NCBI GenBank assembly: GCA_026261815.1 | Contig: JAMPIT010000379.1 | Location: forward strand, 18,712,501 to 18,776,500 | Direction of reading: 5' to 3' | From: Monarcha castaneiventris obscurior | Lineage: Eukaryota > Chordata > Aves > Passeriformes > Monarchidae | Length of the DNA: 64,000 nt | Shown: positions 1 to 13,300 of the stretch, one piece after another | Layout of the letters: the number at the start of each line of letters is the position of its first letter | Numbering within the stretch: the first letter of the stretch is position 1 | Notes under the pieces: generated by a model | Database searches by the model: none | What the model was told of the DNA's origin: nothing | The model's input: the letters and a program-made list of their open reading frames with translations, nothing else | Translations under genes and position numbers: made by a program

Positions 1-1581
1 ACAAGTAAATTTAAAAAAAAAAAAACTTTAAAAGACTTCTGTATCATTTTCATTTCCATAATGGTATAGCACAGCTTTACTGACTTGTAACATCTCGTAT
101 GACAAACTTTGGTTTTTTTTAAACCATGTGTTTTAATCATCTAAGCATTTTAGATATTTTATTTTCTTACAGCAGCCCTGTTTCCTCTATGTACTTTCAG
201 TGATTACACAGACAAACAAAATAAATCCCTAACTTAGCTGTTAATTTTTAACACTACATTATTACAAACAGCGACCCTGGTTCAGTTTGAATTACTGAAT
301 GTTTTTCATTTAGGACACAGCTATGGATACTGTTATTTTCTCTCTCACTCTCTCACCAACACACATATTACCATATGGAGCACATTGCCATGTGTGTATT
401 CCAAGCTCTCAGCCTCCATTATACGTCCATGTGCAGCATTGTGTGAGCTCTAACCAAGCCAGAACAACAGCAGTTCCTGGTGCAGGCATCCCAGAGTTAA
501 AACTCTGCTGGATGGAGGTAGTGCTATACAAAGTCAGCATGGGCTTCAAAAATTGTATGTTTGTGTCAGCTGCACTTCACACTAATTTTTAGCCTGTCAT
601 TATATCTCAGCGTTTTCTGCCTCCATGCAATACTTTATCTACTACTCCATTTATTACTCTTGTGATTTTTTTGAAGCAAAACAAGAAAACAAACAGAAAT
701 GTGAGAAGACCAGATTCTTTCTTAATCGTCACATCTGATTGAGAAGCAGAGAACAAAGAAGATTTTTATCCAACTTGTCACCCTCCTACCATTGTGCCAA
801 CCTAACCTCAGGCAGAGTTCCAAAAATGATGAGTAGGAGTAAGAGATTTTTCTGGTAAATATAAATCCTCTGAACACAGTCACATTCTGGTTGTACTCCC
901 AGTTCCCATGCACTGGAAGGAGATGGCATACAAGCCAGAACATCTGCCCTTAGTCACTGGAGATTTATCAGATAATCTTCAGGGATCAGACATGTTTGTT
1001 GCTCAGCTGCTTTTTGCCACCAGAGCTCCTGGAATTGACCCCTCATCTAATAAAAGCAGGGGGAGGGGATTACTTTAAATTTGAAGTAAACCAAAAACAG
1101 GCTTCCTGTGACATGTAATTTGTAAGAATGCAGCAAAGACTCCAAGAAGCACAAGCTGCATCACCACCCCCACCACAAAATTAAAGCATTGTCGTTAACT
1201 ATGCACAGAACCCACTGAATTCAAAGCAGCTTTCCAAAACCAAACCATTCCTTTCTTAAGCAATCACTGCAAATTGCAAAAGCAACAAATGTTTTAGCCA
1301 CAAATGAAGGAGCCACTGCCTGTCCACAAAGCTTCTTATGAAATCTCCCACTTACTAAGGAAACATGTGAAGACATTTGCTAGTGTGAAATTGGTGAAAG
1401 ATCTGTGCTTTCTAGGAGGTACTGAAATTCTCTTTTTCTGGACACAGACATAGGTTGAAGATAATGAAGAAAAACCACACATTCCAGCTGTCAGAACATT
1501 TGGAGTTTTTTCTCTGTGATGGAATTGGTGAGCAGTAGTACCCTTGGAGAAGCAGAACTGAAAAGAAGATTAAAAAAAGGC

Positions 1582-1599
1582 AAAAAAAAAAAAAAAAAA
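1582..1599. repeat. Poly(A) run, 18 bases
   Basis: Uninterrupted A run seen directly. No target-site duplication or recognisable retroelement body adjoins it, so it is treated as a simple repeat and not as a retrocopy tail. Confidence 0.9.
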
Positions 1600-2454
1600 G
1601 CATCATTCATTTTGATTATTGATTATGGAATAGATACAGAGGATACAATAAAAAAAGTAGCACCACAGAAAGGTGCCTGACAGAAAACACACAAAATGCA
1701 GAGATTATGATGTAAAGTTCTTACTTCAACATAGGATTTATTTCCTGAAGCAAGAGATTGCCAGGGACAGACTTCATTAGAGTGATGAGAGCCTTTCTAA
1801 GATAGATTGTGAAAAGGAATTTGTCCTTTCACTAAGTCAAAAAGCTACCATTCTGACTTTTCTGGATTGTCCTTCTTCTGGTGTCAGGTTAAAGGAGCAA
1901 ACACACTGCAAACTCCCCCTTCTGTAAATGGACTCTATGATTAGCTGCATTCTGGTAAAAACTCATCACCCACCTCACAGGTGACCGTGGTTCCTGGGGA
2001 CTGACACCAGCTCACAGGACCTCTACAAGGCTTGAGGGCTTGCAGTGTAATCGTGCAGGAGTGCCTTCTCCATTTCCAGGCTGGCTTAGGGTTCAAGATA
2101 GAAAACTCTCAGAACAGCAGGGCCCTGTCTGCTGTAGCACAGGAAAAGGGCTCCATCACTTTCGTTTTTCCAAAGGAAAGTTTCATTACCAGACTTTCTC
2201 CTCAATGATAAGTTTTCAGATTTGAGTACAGGAGAAAATTTGGTCATTTCTTGTACTTAACTCAAGAATGAAGTTCAAACTATTAAATTCTGACATATAT
2301 GCTAAGCAGCTGAATGTGCATTTAGGGATCTGAGCACACAGTCTGTATATAAATCTCTGCAAGGGTGCTGGGGAGCAGCATCTCATGGCTATAAGACACT
2401 TTCAAAGATAAAAGTCTTCACAAAGACATTTATTTGCACAGTGTTTTAGTGTAA

Positions 2455-2800
2455 TTCTGGAGAATAGAAAGGAAATTCAGAAATGGGAAGGGAGTGAGAA
2501 AATGGAGAGAAATGGAAGTAAAAGCAAAGACAGTGTGAGAAAAATACATTAGAAGGAGATGCAGAAGCAAGAAGGTGATAAGATGAAGTGCAAAAATTAA
2601 TCTGAAAAGCCTTTCCAAAACAAGAGAGAAGTAAAAACATAATCTAATGTGGAACAGATGAAGAGCAAAAACAGAAAAAAGACTGGAAAAGGCAAAGGAA
2701 AAAAAACCAAACAGTGGACTAAAAATAGAGTTACAATATGGAGACAGGAGGTAAACAAATATGCAAGGAAAGTAAGGAAGGTGTTAATGAGGTATTTTTT
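2455..2800. repeat. Purine-rich (GA-rich) low-complexity tract
   Basis: Over about 345 bases the plus strand is dominated by A and G, with repeated words such as GGAA, GAGA and AAAG and few pyrimidines. The overlapping minus-strand frames at 2430-2803 are the mirror image of this skew: their translations are rich in Phe, Leu and Ser because the minus strand is pyrimidine-rich. They are therefore composition artefacts and not genes. Boundaries are approximate. Confidence 0.6.
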
Positions 2801-5446
2801 CATAGTCTATTCTCCACAAAAAGGGTAAAGTTGTGTGAATTCAGGAATGTATGAATGATATACTCTGTATTTAGAACAACAGTGGCCAAAATTCTGATTC
2901 AATACATAGCAGAGCTGTTAAATCACTTGGGTTTAGGGCACTAAACCAAGGAAAAACATTTTCTTCAGCATACTTACTGACAGCAGCAGCAATGCTTCTC
3001 TTTCCAAAACACAGAAGTTGAGTCCACAACTTCTGGCTCTCCAGTCAGGATCTGGGAGGGCTGGGTGTCTGTCAAGTGCCTCAATAAAGTGGACTCTGGT
3101 CTCTCTAAAGTCTAGATATGAGTGAACTGGATATTTATGCTTTTTTATCTAAGGTGCTACATGCTCCATGCATCCATCTTTCTACATAACACCATGTTCT
3201 CTACTCCCACTAGAAAGAGGCAGCCCATTGAAAAAGTTGTAAGCAGCACCTTTGGGGTTGTGGCTCTGCAAAGCCCTGTGAAAGCAAAAGTTCTGCTCAA
3301 GAAGTACTAGATCCTTCCTGCTCTGTAGAATTTTAAACCTGCTCCAGAATATTCTAGAGGGAACACATCTTAGAGGCTGATTATGGGTCCAACTTTGCTT
3401 TGAGCCTTAAGAAAACCCTTCAGACTGCCTTGTGGAAGCTCTAATGGATTTTTAATCTTTACCTCTGCCAGCACTAAAATCACACCCACAGATTAAAAAT
3501 AAAAATCTCAACCATCTAAATCATATAGGTCTTTTTTGAAACATACTTTTAAGATTTGCATAATTTAGTGCTGTGGTTAGTAATAAACATGAAGAAACAG
3601 GACTCCTCAGGAACACCAAATCTTAATAAGGTGGTTATTCAAATGACTGCTTTTGTTTATGGAAATATAGCATTTTAAAAATAGCAAGTGGTTTGAGTTT
3701 TTGATCTTCTGTTTAAAAGGGAAAAATGTGATTCAATAGAATTAGTAACACTTGCAGCATATCAACCCACTCTATCATAGAAAAGCAATTTAGCAAAATG
3801 AATGTGGTTGGAAAGTCAGGCCAGAATAACAACAGCTAGCTTCAGATCCACCCAAGGTTTGTATGGGGGCCACACCAATTAACATAATAGTTTCTTTGTT
3901 GGGAAGTGAAGCCTTTGAGCTTGGGATGCTTCCCAATTAAAGAGTTTTGTTTGAAGTGGGATTTAATTTTAACGTTTCAATACCAGAACATTTCCTTGCT
4001 GTGTCTGCTTTTACTCCAGATGATGCCAAGGTTATATTGTCTGCTTGGTACTGCTGTCACCAAGCATCTCCAGTGTTTTTATTTACTGCAAGGCAGTGAC
4101 AGTGAAAGAGGAGTATGCCAGGAATCATGGTTTCCCAATGTTCGACTCAAAAGGAATGATGTAAGTTGTGTAAGGCCAAAGTAACAAAGAATTTAGCAGG
4201 TAAAAAAACCATTAAAGGGAGACCTTAGAAGAGTGAAGAATTGAGATCCTTCTCAACAAACTTTACATTTACACCATTAAATGCTTTCAAAAAATTAAAT
4301 GTCAGATAAAAAAATGTCTCTACTAGATCTGAATGGGAAAAACCATGAATAAAGTGACCATAAATTTAATTTTCTTTTGTGTTTGCAGACTATAAGTGAG
4401 GCAAGGACAGTTTGCTTTCATTTGAGTATTTATCAAATGTATGGGACAAATATCTTTCTTAAGAATCTGTGGTATTTAAGTTAGGCTTTTCTTGCCTAGG
4501 TGTGACTGATTAGCTAATTCCTAAGCTGTTTTATATTATTCTTCCAGAAGCATGCTAGCCTGAAACCCCATATGATGTTATTTCCATTGAAATATTCTTT
4601 TGACACAAAAAGCATTTCTTCACAAACGTGTCAGTAAAACCCAACTGCTTGAATTATCATAAAATAAACCAAGCTAAAGAAGTAAATTAATTGAAATCCA
4701 GATCCACTGAGATCAAAAATTAATCCAAATAATGTTGAAAAATGATTACTACTGCTATGTAAACAAGTGAAACAGAACAAAAGCTATCCATAGTTCCCAA
4801 AGCCACTTGAGGTCAGGATGTGGACAGCATGAAGTTTGCAAGTGGTATTTAAAAATCAATATGACATTTTATGGATAGATAATATGAGTTCAGGGAAATG
4901 AACAGATCAGGTGTTGCTATGTTGAGAAGATGCATGAAACAACTCAGTGCATTCTGAAGCTGCTAAAAAATTAATCTCATAAGAAGACAATTATCAGTGT
5001 TCCAGTCATATATTAACACACCCATGTGTCCAGACATCCTGTCATGCACTCTTCAGATCTGCTCTAATATTTGACTATCCTCAAAAACTATTACTGATTT
5101 CAGGTTTGGTATATCTCTGAGTTAAACATGACAGTTTAATATTTATATTTACATAGTCCAGAAGAGACAGAATCAAGACAAACACAAACCCAAGGTTTCC
5201 ACCCCTGGGACTGATGCTATCCTAGAACTGCCAACTTTAAAAGTGATAGAAGAGTGTTGACGGACTGGGGATAAGGTCCAATCAAAGGAATTTTTTCTTA
5301 TATGGATTCAGTTTTAGAAATTCCCTGGCTTTCCAATACTGTAAATCAGCCAAACAGACACATTGGAAAGATACCATTAAATATTTTTTTAGAGTGCAGG
5401 AAAAGGTCTGCATGTTATATAAATATATACATTTCGACAGATCATG

Positions 5447-5545
5447 GGCTTGATTCTCCTCTCATTTGCATGAATGCAACTCTGCTAATCTCACCAGAGT
5501 TACTTCAAATACCCATTTTTAATAGAAAGTGGAATCCAGCTCTAA
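5447..5545. repeat. Possible fossil short interspersed element
   Basis: The stretch opens with a GATTCTCCTCTCA-type word followed by a short variable centre, an AGAGTTACT word and a TGGAATC word. This order recalls old palindromic non-autonomous elements shared by turtles, crocodiles and birds, which carry a gattctcctctca end and a gagttact core. The assignment comes from memory of that pattern only, and this copy is heavily diverged. It could be chance. Confidence 0.3.
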
Positions 5546-5780
5546 ATCTGTGTATGATATAAGCTCAGCAAAATATATAAATCCAAACAGTTATTTGGCC
5601 TAGCCCCTAAGGTACCTGATTACACAGCAAGACATAATTGATTTATGAATGCTGAAATTAAACATGGAATGAAACCAGTCTGAAGTAATGTCAGAAAAAA
5701 CCTTTGTCGGAGTATATTTTCATCAGAAGAATTTGGAGAAAGGAAGGATCTGCAACAACTGATTAGTTCACAAGCAGCAC

Positions 5781-5797
5781 AAAAAAAAAAAAAAAAA
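5781..5797. repeat. Poly(A) run, 17 bases
   Basis: Uninterrupted A run seen directly, without a recognisable retroelement upstream. Confidence 0.9.
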
Positions 5798-6289
5798 GGG
5801 TATCATTCAACACACTCAAATCAATTTCTAAGTTTCTGAAGAATGATTCAGGCATAGTATTTACTCACTGCTTATTACCCAAAGTGCCCACAATATAATA
5901 GCCGCTGTCGGAACATGGGGAGCACCAATTCATTCACTTGTGATCTGAAAATCCAAAATTTTTGTCTGAAATCCATTCTTAATCTAATTCTACAAAATAC
6001 TTATGGAACTGAATAATATTTACCTAAAATAATAAACTGGTATAAATTAATGGCATTGTCTCTGCATTGTGAAAGGAGCTGCCATTTTTAATTATGGCAA
6101 TCTATCACAAATCAAAAGACCTTAACTATGAAAGGTTAAACCAAATGAGAAAATAGAGAATAGTCTTTCTCCAGTGAGGAAGGCCAAGGATTAGTAACTA
6201 GAAAAATAGATGGTTGAGCCTCTGGAATAAATATAATTTAATTCTCAACATAAAGGTAGTAAAAATTAGAATACTACTGGCAATCAGAT

Positions 6290-6385
6290 ATACAATTATA
6301 TATACAAGCATATATGTAAATTCATATTCATGCAGATATATGCACACCTATAAATATATATACATGCATGTATATATGTGTATCT
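6290..6385. repeat. Degenerate AT/TG-rich alternating repeat
   Basis: Dense runs of TATA, ATAT, CATGCATG and TATGTG words form an imperfect alternating purine-pyrimidine stretch, typical of a decayed dinucleotide microsatellite. The 103-codon plus-strand frame at 6214-6525 runs through it and its Tyr/Ile/Met/His-rich middle is only the translation of this repeat, so that frame is not called as a gene. Confidence 0.65.
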
Positions 6386-9300
6386 GGATTGAAGGAGACA
6401 TGAATAAATTCAAAGCTATGAAGAACCTTGAATTGAAAAAATCTAAAATGTCAAAGGAAACAGTGAAATCTCTCAAACTGAACAATTTTCTAGAACTTTA
6501 TAGTGACAGATCAAAAACTAATTGAAGACATTGCACACACAAGCTCCTGGAACTCTGAAGCCTATAAATGGGTAAACTTGCAAAAGAATTAAAGCTAAAA
6601 GACATAGCTGCATATTTTCCACTGCTCATATCCAGCTCTTCTACCACAATGAATAAAATGTATTTCAAGCAATCTTTTCTTATTTAAAATTATTTTTTTC
6701 TCCTCTTCTTGCTAAGGAATATGTACCCTGTGTCAACTTTAGATCCTATTCCCAGTGAACACTAACTCCTGTCTTCTGAGGGCACACAGAAAAGAGAGAA
6801 AGGAATTCCTTGATTCAGAATCTTCCCTCCTGTTGCAGAATGCCAAATGAACAGAGCCAGAAATCCACCAAATTTTTGGAGGGTTTGGTTGGATGGTTGA
6901 TCTTCTTTTCTTTTAAATGTTCCACATAATGAGCAGTATTTCTGGAAAAACTGAACATGTCCGATCCTCCTCTAAGTGCAGAACCTACTCTAAAAGAAAT
7001 GTTCTAAGGTCAGTGACTTTCTGACCAAACCCTGCTAGGGTTAAGCTAAGCCTAAATTCAAATGGAAACAAAATAGTGCTCATAGATAGATGTGAGCTTT
7101 CAATTGCTCACTTGGGAACCCTATTGTTACAGATTCATGAAGAGTGGAGCCAAAAAAGTAGGGTTTACCAAAATATTACTTTCTAGTTCTGTTGGTTTTC
7201 TGCACAATGTTTTTGTCATGTTATCATTATTTACGGTGTAGTAGTCAAGGAATTGTGCTGGTTTGTGATAGGTACAACACAGACAAGTAGAAAAATCTCC
7301 CTGTCCCTGAGGATTCACCGCCGAGCTGTCAGATAGGATGCTGCAGGTGAACAAAGCAGACAATGAAGCTCATGTTATCTGGAAAAAGGAGAGAAATAAA
7401 AATAAAATGGGTTGAGCAGAAAAGCTGACTGTTTTCTAAGCATACCATTGCCAAGCAGTTGTGACTTCTAGGCACAGCGGCTGAAAGAAGAGCTTTAAGA
7501 GAGGATTAAACAATACAGCAGGTATTCCCATCAAACAATATGATCTTTTTACTTTAGTTCACATTTGGGAGTAAATATTTTGACAGTTTTTCATGAGTGA
7601 AAAATGGGTCAATACCTCAGAAAAGAGCAATAAGACCTAATAGAAATTACCAACTTCGAGACCGAAACAAAGGGGAACTGTTATCACCTTTCCCAGCACT
7701 TCTAGGGACAATGAAAAAATTGTGCATTCTTAGGACAAGCTTCAGCTAAGGTAAACATATCACCTGTCTGACTCGTGAGCATCCTTGTAAATTAGGAATG
7801 TATACGCACTAACAGAGGAATGTTAGAAACCTGGAACTAACACAACACAGAAATTCTACCACCAGAGTATTTCTAGACGGTAATTAACAGCACAAACCAC
7901 TTGAATGTCAGAGCAGGAGTAGGAAAATTAGGGGAGAAGGCTTATTGTGTATCTCTGATAAGGCTCACATTAGCAATATTTCAGATAAAGTCTCAGGGAA
8001 GCATAGTCTTCATCAGCACTTACAGAGAGAGCCAAAAAAGATTCAGGTTTGAGGCTATGCATCAGGAATACTTTTTCCTATTATTCACAAGGAGCAATAA
8101 GTCTATTAAAAGTTAATGCAATGGGAAATTGGAAATTGTGCAGCAACTTCTGTGTAGTGAAACTCATCTCTTTAAAGTAAGTTCTGAAGGCAAAGAGAAA
8201 TAAATCTTTATCAGATTGTGATGCCAGAAAGCCAAGATCTGTGGCTTGTACAGTAGCCCACAGTTGTTGCACAGATGGACATTTGTTTGCAGAAGTGACA
8301 CAAACACTGGAAACAAATGAATGTCAGTGGTGGCATTCAGTTTGTTTGCAGGAATGCAGTCTGGGAACGATCCATTTTCCTATACTGTCTGTCACTGTAT
8401 AATTTCTTGCATGAACTGGTGCAGCACTATCTCAAAACCTGCGAAGGTTTCACTCCCCTGCTATTCTCACAGCTCCAGGAGTGCAGAAGAGAATGTAAAC
8501 ACAAAGCTTTCCTTTCTCCAAATTCTACTACAGAAGGGCAGATTCCCTTTTGAATTTCAAAAAAAAATGGCACTCTGGGGCCCTGAGACCGGAGGTGGGC
8601 TTACAGTTACACCAGTAAACCTGCTTGAGGTTGTCAGACTACTAAAGCCTTACATTTTTGTGGTGAAGCTTTTTCAGATACAGCCAGGATGAAATAGTCT
8701 CATGAGACAAGATTTAATATCGATGGTTCACAAAAAAAATACCTAAATGAAGCCAAACTTCTGTACAGAAAAGGCTCCAACTGATGTTTCGCCAAACCAG
8801 GAAATGCCTGTAAAGAAACACACATGCACTAAAAACAGCATCCCCAGGGCCCTTGGCAAGAGCCGTGGTGGAGGCAGGAGAGCACAGCCAGCTGCAAGCA
8901 CACCCTGGGGCTGACCCACAATCTACAACACCACTCCAGAGGAAGCTGGCAAGGCAAGGGTTACACACATTCCCAACAGCTAAAATGCAACTAAGCCAAG
9001 AGAGAAGCAAGATTCATTTTGTGACTCTGTTACTCTCTGGTCAAACATACAGAATGGGCTGTATTTTAAAAGAAAACCCATCACTGTTACCTGGGGTACC
9101 ACTATAGTGGCTTAATTAAATAAAGGTCTGAACTTAACATAGGTTGAATATATCAGTTCGTACTGAAGAAATCTCAAAAGCTCATGGGATAGTCTTGGGC
9201 AGGACCTTATGACCCATGAGAGCCACTGAACAACATGCTGACACCCCTCAAACACCAGTCCTATGCCAGCACCCAAGCCCTGTATATGGGACGTGAGGCA

Positions 9301-9549
9301 CAGGCAGCTGAGGTGACCTCCCCACGGCTGCTCAGAAGGCCCTGGGGCTCCAGCTACTGCTCCCTAAGGCTGGATGAGCTTTCTCATATTTCAGCCCCAG
9401 CAACATCTAATACTTCCAAAATCTTCAGCATGCTTTCCTATTTGTTACAGTGGCACCTGCTGGCAATGGCACAAGCAAAAGCTGATTTCTTACTGTTGGG
9501 CTAAGCAGATAAGTTTAATTATGACTCAAGGTGTGCAGTATTTCATTTT

Positions 9550-9585
9550 TCTCTCTCTCACCCTCTCACCCTCTCACCCTCTCTT
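9550..9585 (+). repeat. CTCACCCT-type minisatellite
   Basis: A CT run passes into about three tandem copies of an 8-base unit reading CTCACCCT. The array is short and nearly perfect. Confidence 0.8.
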
Positions 9586-10316
9586 TGGGTCTAATATAAC
9601 ACATTATACAGAACACAAGGAGGCTTGTTAGATTACTGTTGGAGGATGCAAGAATTGGTTAATTTTGCACCGTTTCTCCTTGTCATTATAATCTTTGCCA
9701 CAAGAATGGCTACATTCTGTGAAATGTTCTGTTCTCAGTGCAGTCATTGTCATGTGAATGAGCTATCACAGAATCCTAATGCCTGAGATGTTTTATTCTT
9801 ACATTCATGACATTTGTATTTCAGTGACAAAAGCTTCAGCAAGGAAAGGGAATGGAAGAAATTTAATCCAGTCTCTTGATCATTTTTAAATTCTAATTTT
9901 ATGGTCTTTTCTTTTCTAGATGCTGCAGCACAGTTTCCTTCATATGTAAGAAGTCTGTATTTAGAGCAAGAATGAACTGATGAAATCAAACCTCTGGGAT
10001 GTTTGTATTTTAATGGTTTCTGCATTAAAGGCACTGTATCAGTGCAAATTGCTGATAGTTAGAAAAGGTGAAAACCAAGGAATACTTGCTAGTCATTTTT
10101 TCCTGCTTAAGAGTGTATGTGTTCTGTGAAAACTCTGATGAGCTGGAGCTTCTATTGTACCAGTATATAATAAAAGATCAATTATTTTCAGACATTGATA
10201 ACAGCTGATGGAATAGTTGAAAATCATATCAGAGGTAATCAGGCCAGGAAGAACCTCACGAATCATTTTGAATGTGCAGCAATTCAACATTTAGGATGGT
10301 CTTCTGCTTTGCTTAT

Positions 10317-10372
10317 TTCAGTGGCAAAAATTGCCATCGATTTTAATGGGACCAGGTTCAGGACCTCAGTCC
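10317..10372. repeat. Fossil palindromic short element (MITE-like)
   Basis: The core contains GGCAA (10323-10327) and its inverted partner TTGCC (10331-10335), followed by a GATTTTAATGGGACCAGG word. Reduced forms of the 'gacttcaatgggaccagg' word occur in old palindromic elements of sauropsid genomes. Related words occur at 55.99 kb and 57.57 kb in this same window, which supports one dispersed family. The family name is not certain. Confidence 0.4.
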
Positions 10373-13300
10373 AAAATCTCCTACCCAGTTTAACTTTTTG
10401 TCAAGCCACTCTGAAATGGTTTCCATGAGTAACAGTTTGGACAATACAGTTCTATTTTCCCTCTCCATCTCAAATATTTTTAAGCTTATCTTGCTGATTC
10501 TTCTGTTCCTGTAAAATATAACATTTAGCAGGCAATTTTGTAGGGCTTCCCTAGCACACATATCAAGGGGTAAATGATTATGACAGGGCAAGCAAAACAT
10601 TCAGATCAGCAGGAGGAGGAAGGGATTCTGGTGAGGTTTTTTCCCAGCCATGGGTACAAAATAATTGTTCTTCCTACGGCGTGACCATAAAAAGGTGTCT
10701 GAGCTGTCAAAATGATATTCAGATGGCTGACTGTCAAAGACCTGCTACATCATCACAACTGGAGATTTTAATTGCATTCAGACATCACACTGGAAAGCCA
10801 TGAGTGCATTTTCTCCCTTCTTCTCCCTCTTACATACACATGTTCTTTCAAAGTGTAAGCTTATATATTTATACATATTTTCACTGCTTCAAAATTGTAT
10901 AATATTTTAATCTGCCTGCATGTCATGTAATAATATCCCTCTCGCTCTCTTTCTTTTTAAATAAATGTTTGCAGATTCCACTTTTGATACCAGAACTGGA
11001 AGGCCTCATTATTTCTTATTTCCAGAGGTTACAGGGTTTTAATGTTAAAATGTAATCTTTTAGATAGTTTCATTTGCCTAGCCTAACCTCTATGATCAAA
11101 TAAGTACCTTTTTTACTTTTCAAAATACTAGGATCTCAGGACCCATGCATTCTCTTAATCATTTCTCAATTTCTTTTATCCACGTTCCTTTTTTCCCTAC
11201 ACTCATAACAAGACTGCAGCTCAGACCTGCAAGATCTGAACTCTAGTCCATATTTTTAAAGTCATGGTTCTATAGATAATGTATTTTTTTGATTTTAGTT
11301 CACAGGTAACCTACTTAAAGATATCTAGATATGTATTTTAAATTCTTAGATAAAATGTTCAAGTAGTTGATTTTAACTTGCAATAACAAAGAATTCAGAA
11401 AAGAAAATCCATAGGGAACAACCTAACAAGTACACGGTTATACTTTTCTACCTATTTTAGAGGGACTCATTTTTCTGGGAATCTCCCTGTTTTTATTCAC
11501 TGCCTTTTTGCTTTCAGTTTTCCTTTGATATTTTTCTTGATAGTGAAAAAAATAAAACAGGGACTTGCATTAACTAGAGAAAAACCACTTGTTTTTTTAC
11601 TCTGAATATTAAATCTTTCAGTCAAAAATGTATGTATCAAAATGTCTCAAATGTACAATCAAAAATGTATCAAAAATAGCTGGTATTCCCACTGTGAATG
11701 TAACCAGTCTGTACTGGAAACCTTCATATTCCTCATTACTAAAATTAAGTTTTCAAAGGGAAAAAAAAATGAACAAGATCTGGTGTTTCCTTGGGCTTAC
11801 CTTACACAGGGACAACTTTCAAAACACGGATAAGATTTGATCATGCAAATTCTCTCTATTTACAGGCGTCTGTATTGGAGTAATGTGCTGTGGAGGTCCT
11901 CAGATCCCAAATCTACCTCGATATCATACAGCAATAAGAGATAACAGAGGAAACACGTTTTGCCTTCTTTATATGGCCCCTTGTAAAGCAACAAAAAACA
12001 AGATTTCATTTTGAATGGAACACTTTCTCTATGAGGTTTGGGAAGAACTTGTGAAAAGGTTCCCCCGGCCTCCCTCTTGCCCTGTTCAGCAAGTAAGAAA
12101 TACATTCCAAAACCTGAGCAACATGCAAATTCTCTTCCAGTTATGGGCTATTCTGAGGTCCACCAGAGAAACGAGGTGGTAAATTGGCTGCTCAAAGAGA
12201 GGCTTGAACTTGTGTGCCAGTCTCTGGTTTTTGTTCTCTTCAGCTTGGCAGTAATCACTGAATGCTACTCCAGACAGCCCAAACAGACAATATGGGAGTG
12301 CAGGGCAGATAATGAACTTAGAATGGTGCAATATTTGCTGAAAATTAATCCAATATGAACACTGAATTTTTTTCAGGGGGAATATAGTAGAGCAAATAGT
12401 GCAGGGAACACATCTTAGGACAACCTATAACTTCTTACCCCTTTTCTAGTGGCTCATTCAAATTTTTTTTAATTCCATCTTGCTAGTAACTTAGCCTTAT
12501 TTAACTTGGGAAAGACCTTTAAAATTGCATGGTATCTGCCATTAGTGTATACTGTATATATTTTTCCTAAACAAACTAAGCATAATGTGACTATTCCACA
12601 TAACCTACCTGAGATAAGAAAATATCCTGCTAAAATCAATGTACAAGATAGAGAAATCTGAACATCTTTTCCATCACAAGAGTATCCATCTTGATTTCTT
12701 TCATAGTTCTCTTTTCTTCCTCTGTATTGTCACATAATGTTATTTGTTACCTACATGGGTGCCTACCTTTTCTAAACTTGAGTCACTACATACTGTAAGG
12801 TAAACAAAATACCAGGTCAGTCACCTTCAGATGATATTTATTTTAAAACATAATTTAAAAAAAAATGCTTGGATTATTTTACTTACTCTCTCTGAGCCTT
12901 TCATGTGCATTCAATCCATGTTTTCAAGTTTTCTTCTATATTCATGAAGCTCAGAAACTCAATTTTATTTTTAAATGAAAGCTAAGATTATCAGATGATA
13001 ATTGATTCCAAGGACTAGACTTTGAGTAAAATACCAGTATCATGAGACTTCTGATAAAATCACTGAAGTTGGCAACAACTGAAGAGTCAGGCAGAGAATA
13101 TCACTTTTTTAATCTCCTTATTATATATATAAAAAATTCAGCACCACAAGTAATAACAAATATTTCTCCATGATCTTCCTATGTATTCAGTTAAACTAAC
13201 AATACCTCCATCTGGTGACTACCTCCATCTGTGCCTCCCAACCTATTAACACCTCAACAATGTGCAAGAAGGCAGATGTCCTTGATTTATAGGCATAGTA

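Larger units (their letters stand above)
1..5446. other. Unique AT-rich non-coding DNA
   Basis: No gene is recognisable. All open frames are under 100 codons, lie on both strands and resemble no family I know. Visible contents are an 18-base A run at 1582-1599 and a strongly purine-rich plus strand at about 2455-2800, listed separately. A CT-rich run near 340-357 is too short to matter. No CR1 sequence was seen. The stretch could be intergenic or intronic; the window alone cannot decide. Confidence 0.6.
5546..10316. other. Unique AT-rich non-coding DNA
   Basis: No gene recognised. It holds a 17-base A run at 5781-5797, an AT/TG-alternating stretch around 6290-6385 and a CTCACCCT minisatellite at 9550-9585. 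The 8.85-9.45 kb part is somewhat more GC-rich and has short overlapping frames on both strands (for example 8714-9010 minus and 9235-9504 plus). None has a recognisable domain, and the mutual overlap argues against coding. Confidence 0.55.

Noticed and set aside
1412..1606. Phe-rich minus-strand frame resembling a signal peptide
   Set aside because: The Phe run is the complement of the 18-base A run at 1582-1599.
2430..2803. Three overlapping minus-strand frames that look like hydrophobic membrane proteins
   Set aside because: They are the pyrimidine-rich complement of a purine-rich tract; Phe/Leu/Ser richness follows from composition.
6214..6525. 103-codon plus-strand frame rich in Tyr, Met and His
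   Set aside because: Its centre is a translated AT/TG-alternating repeat; no domain is visible.
9374..9631. Plus frame running through the CTCACCCT array
   Set aside because: The Ser/Leu/Thr-rich part is the minisatellite translated.
12038..12358. 106-codon plus frame as a possible exon
   Set aside because: Overlapped by equally long antisense frames, with no recognised domain or splice pattern.
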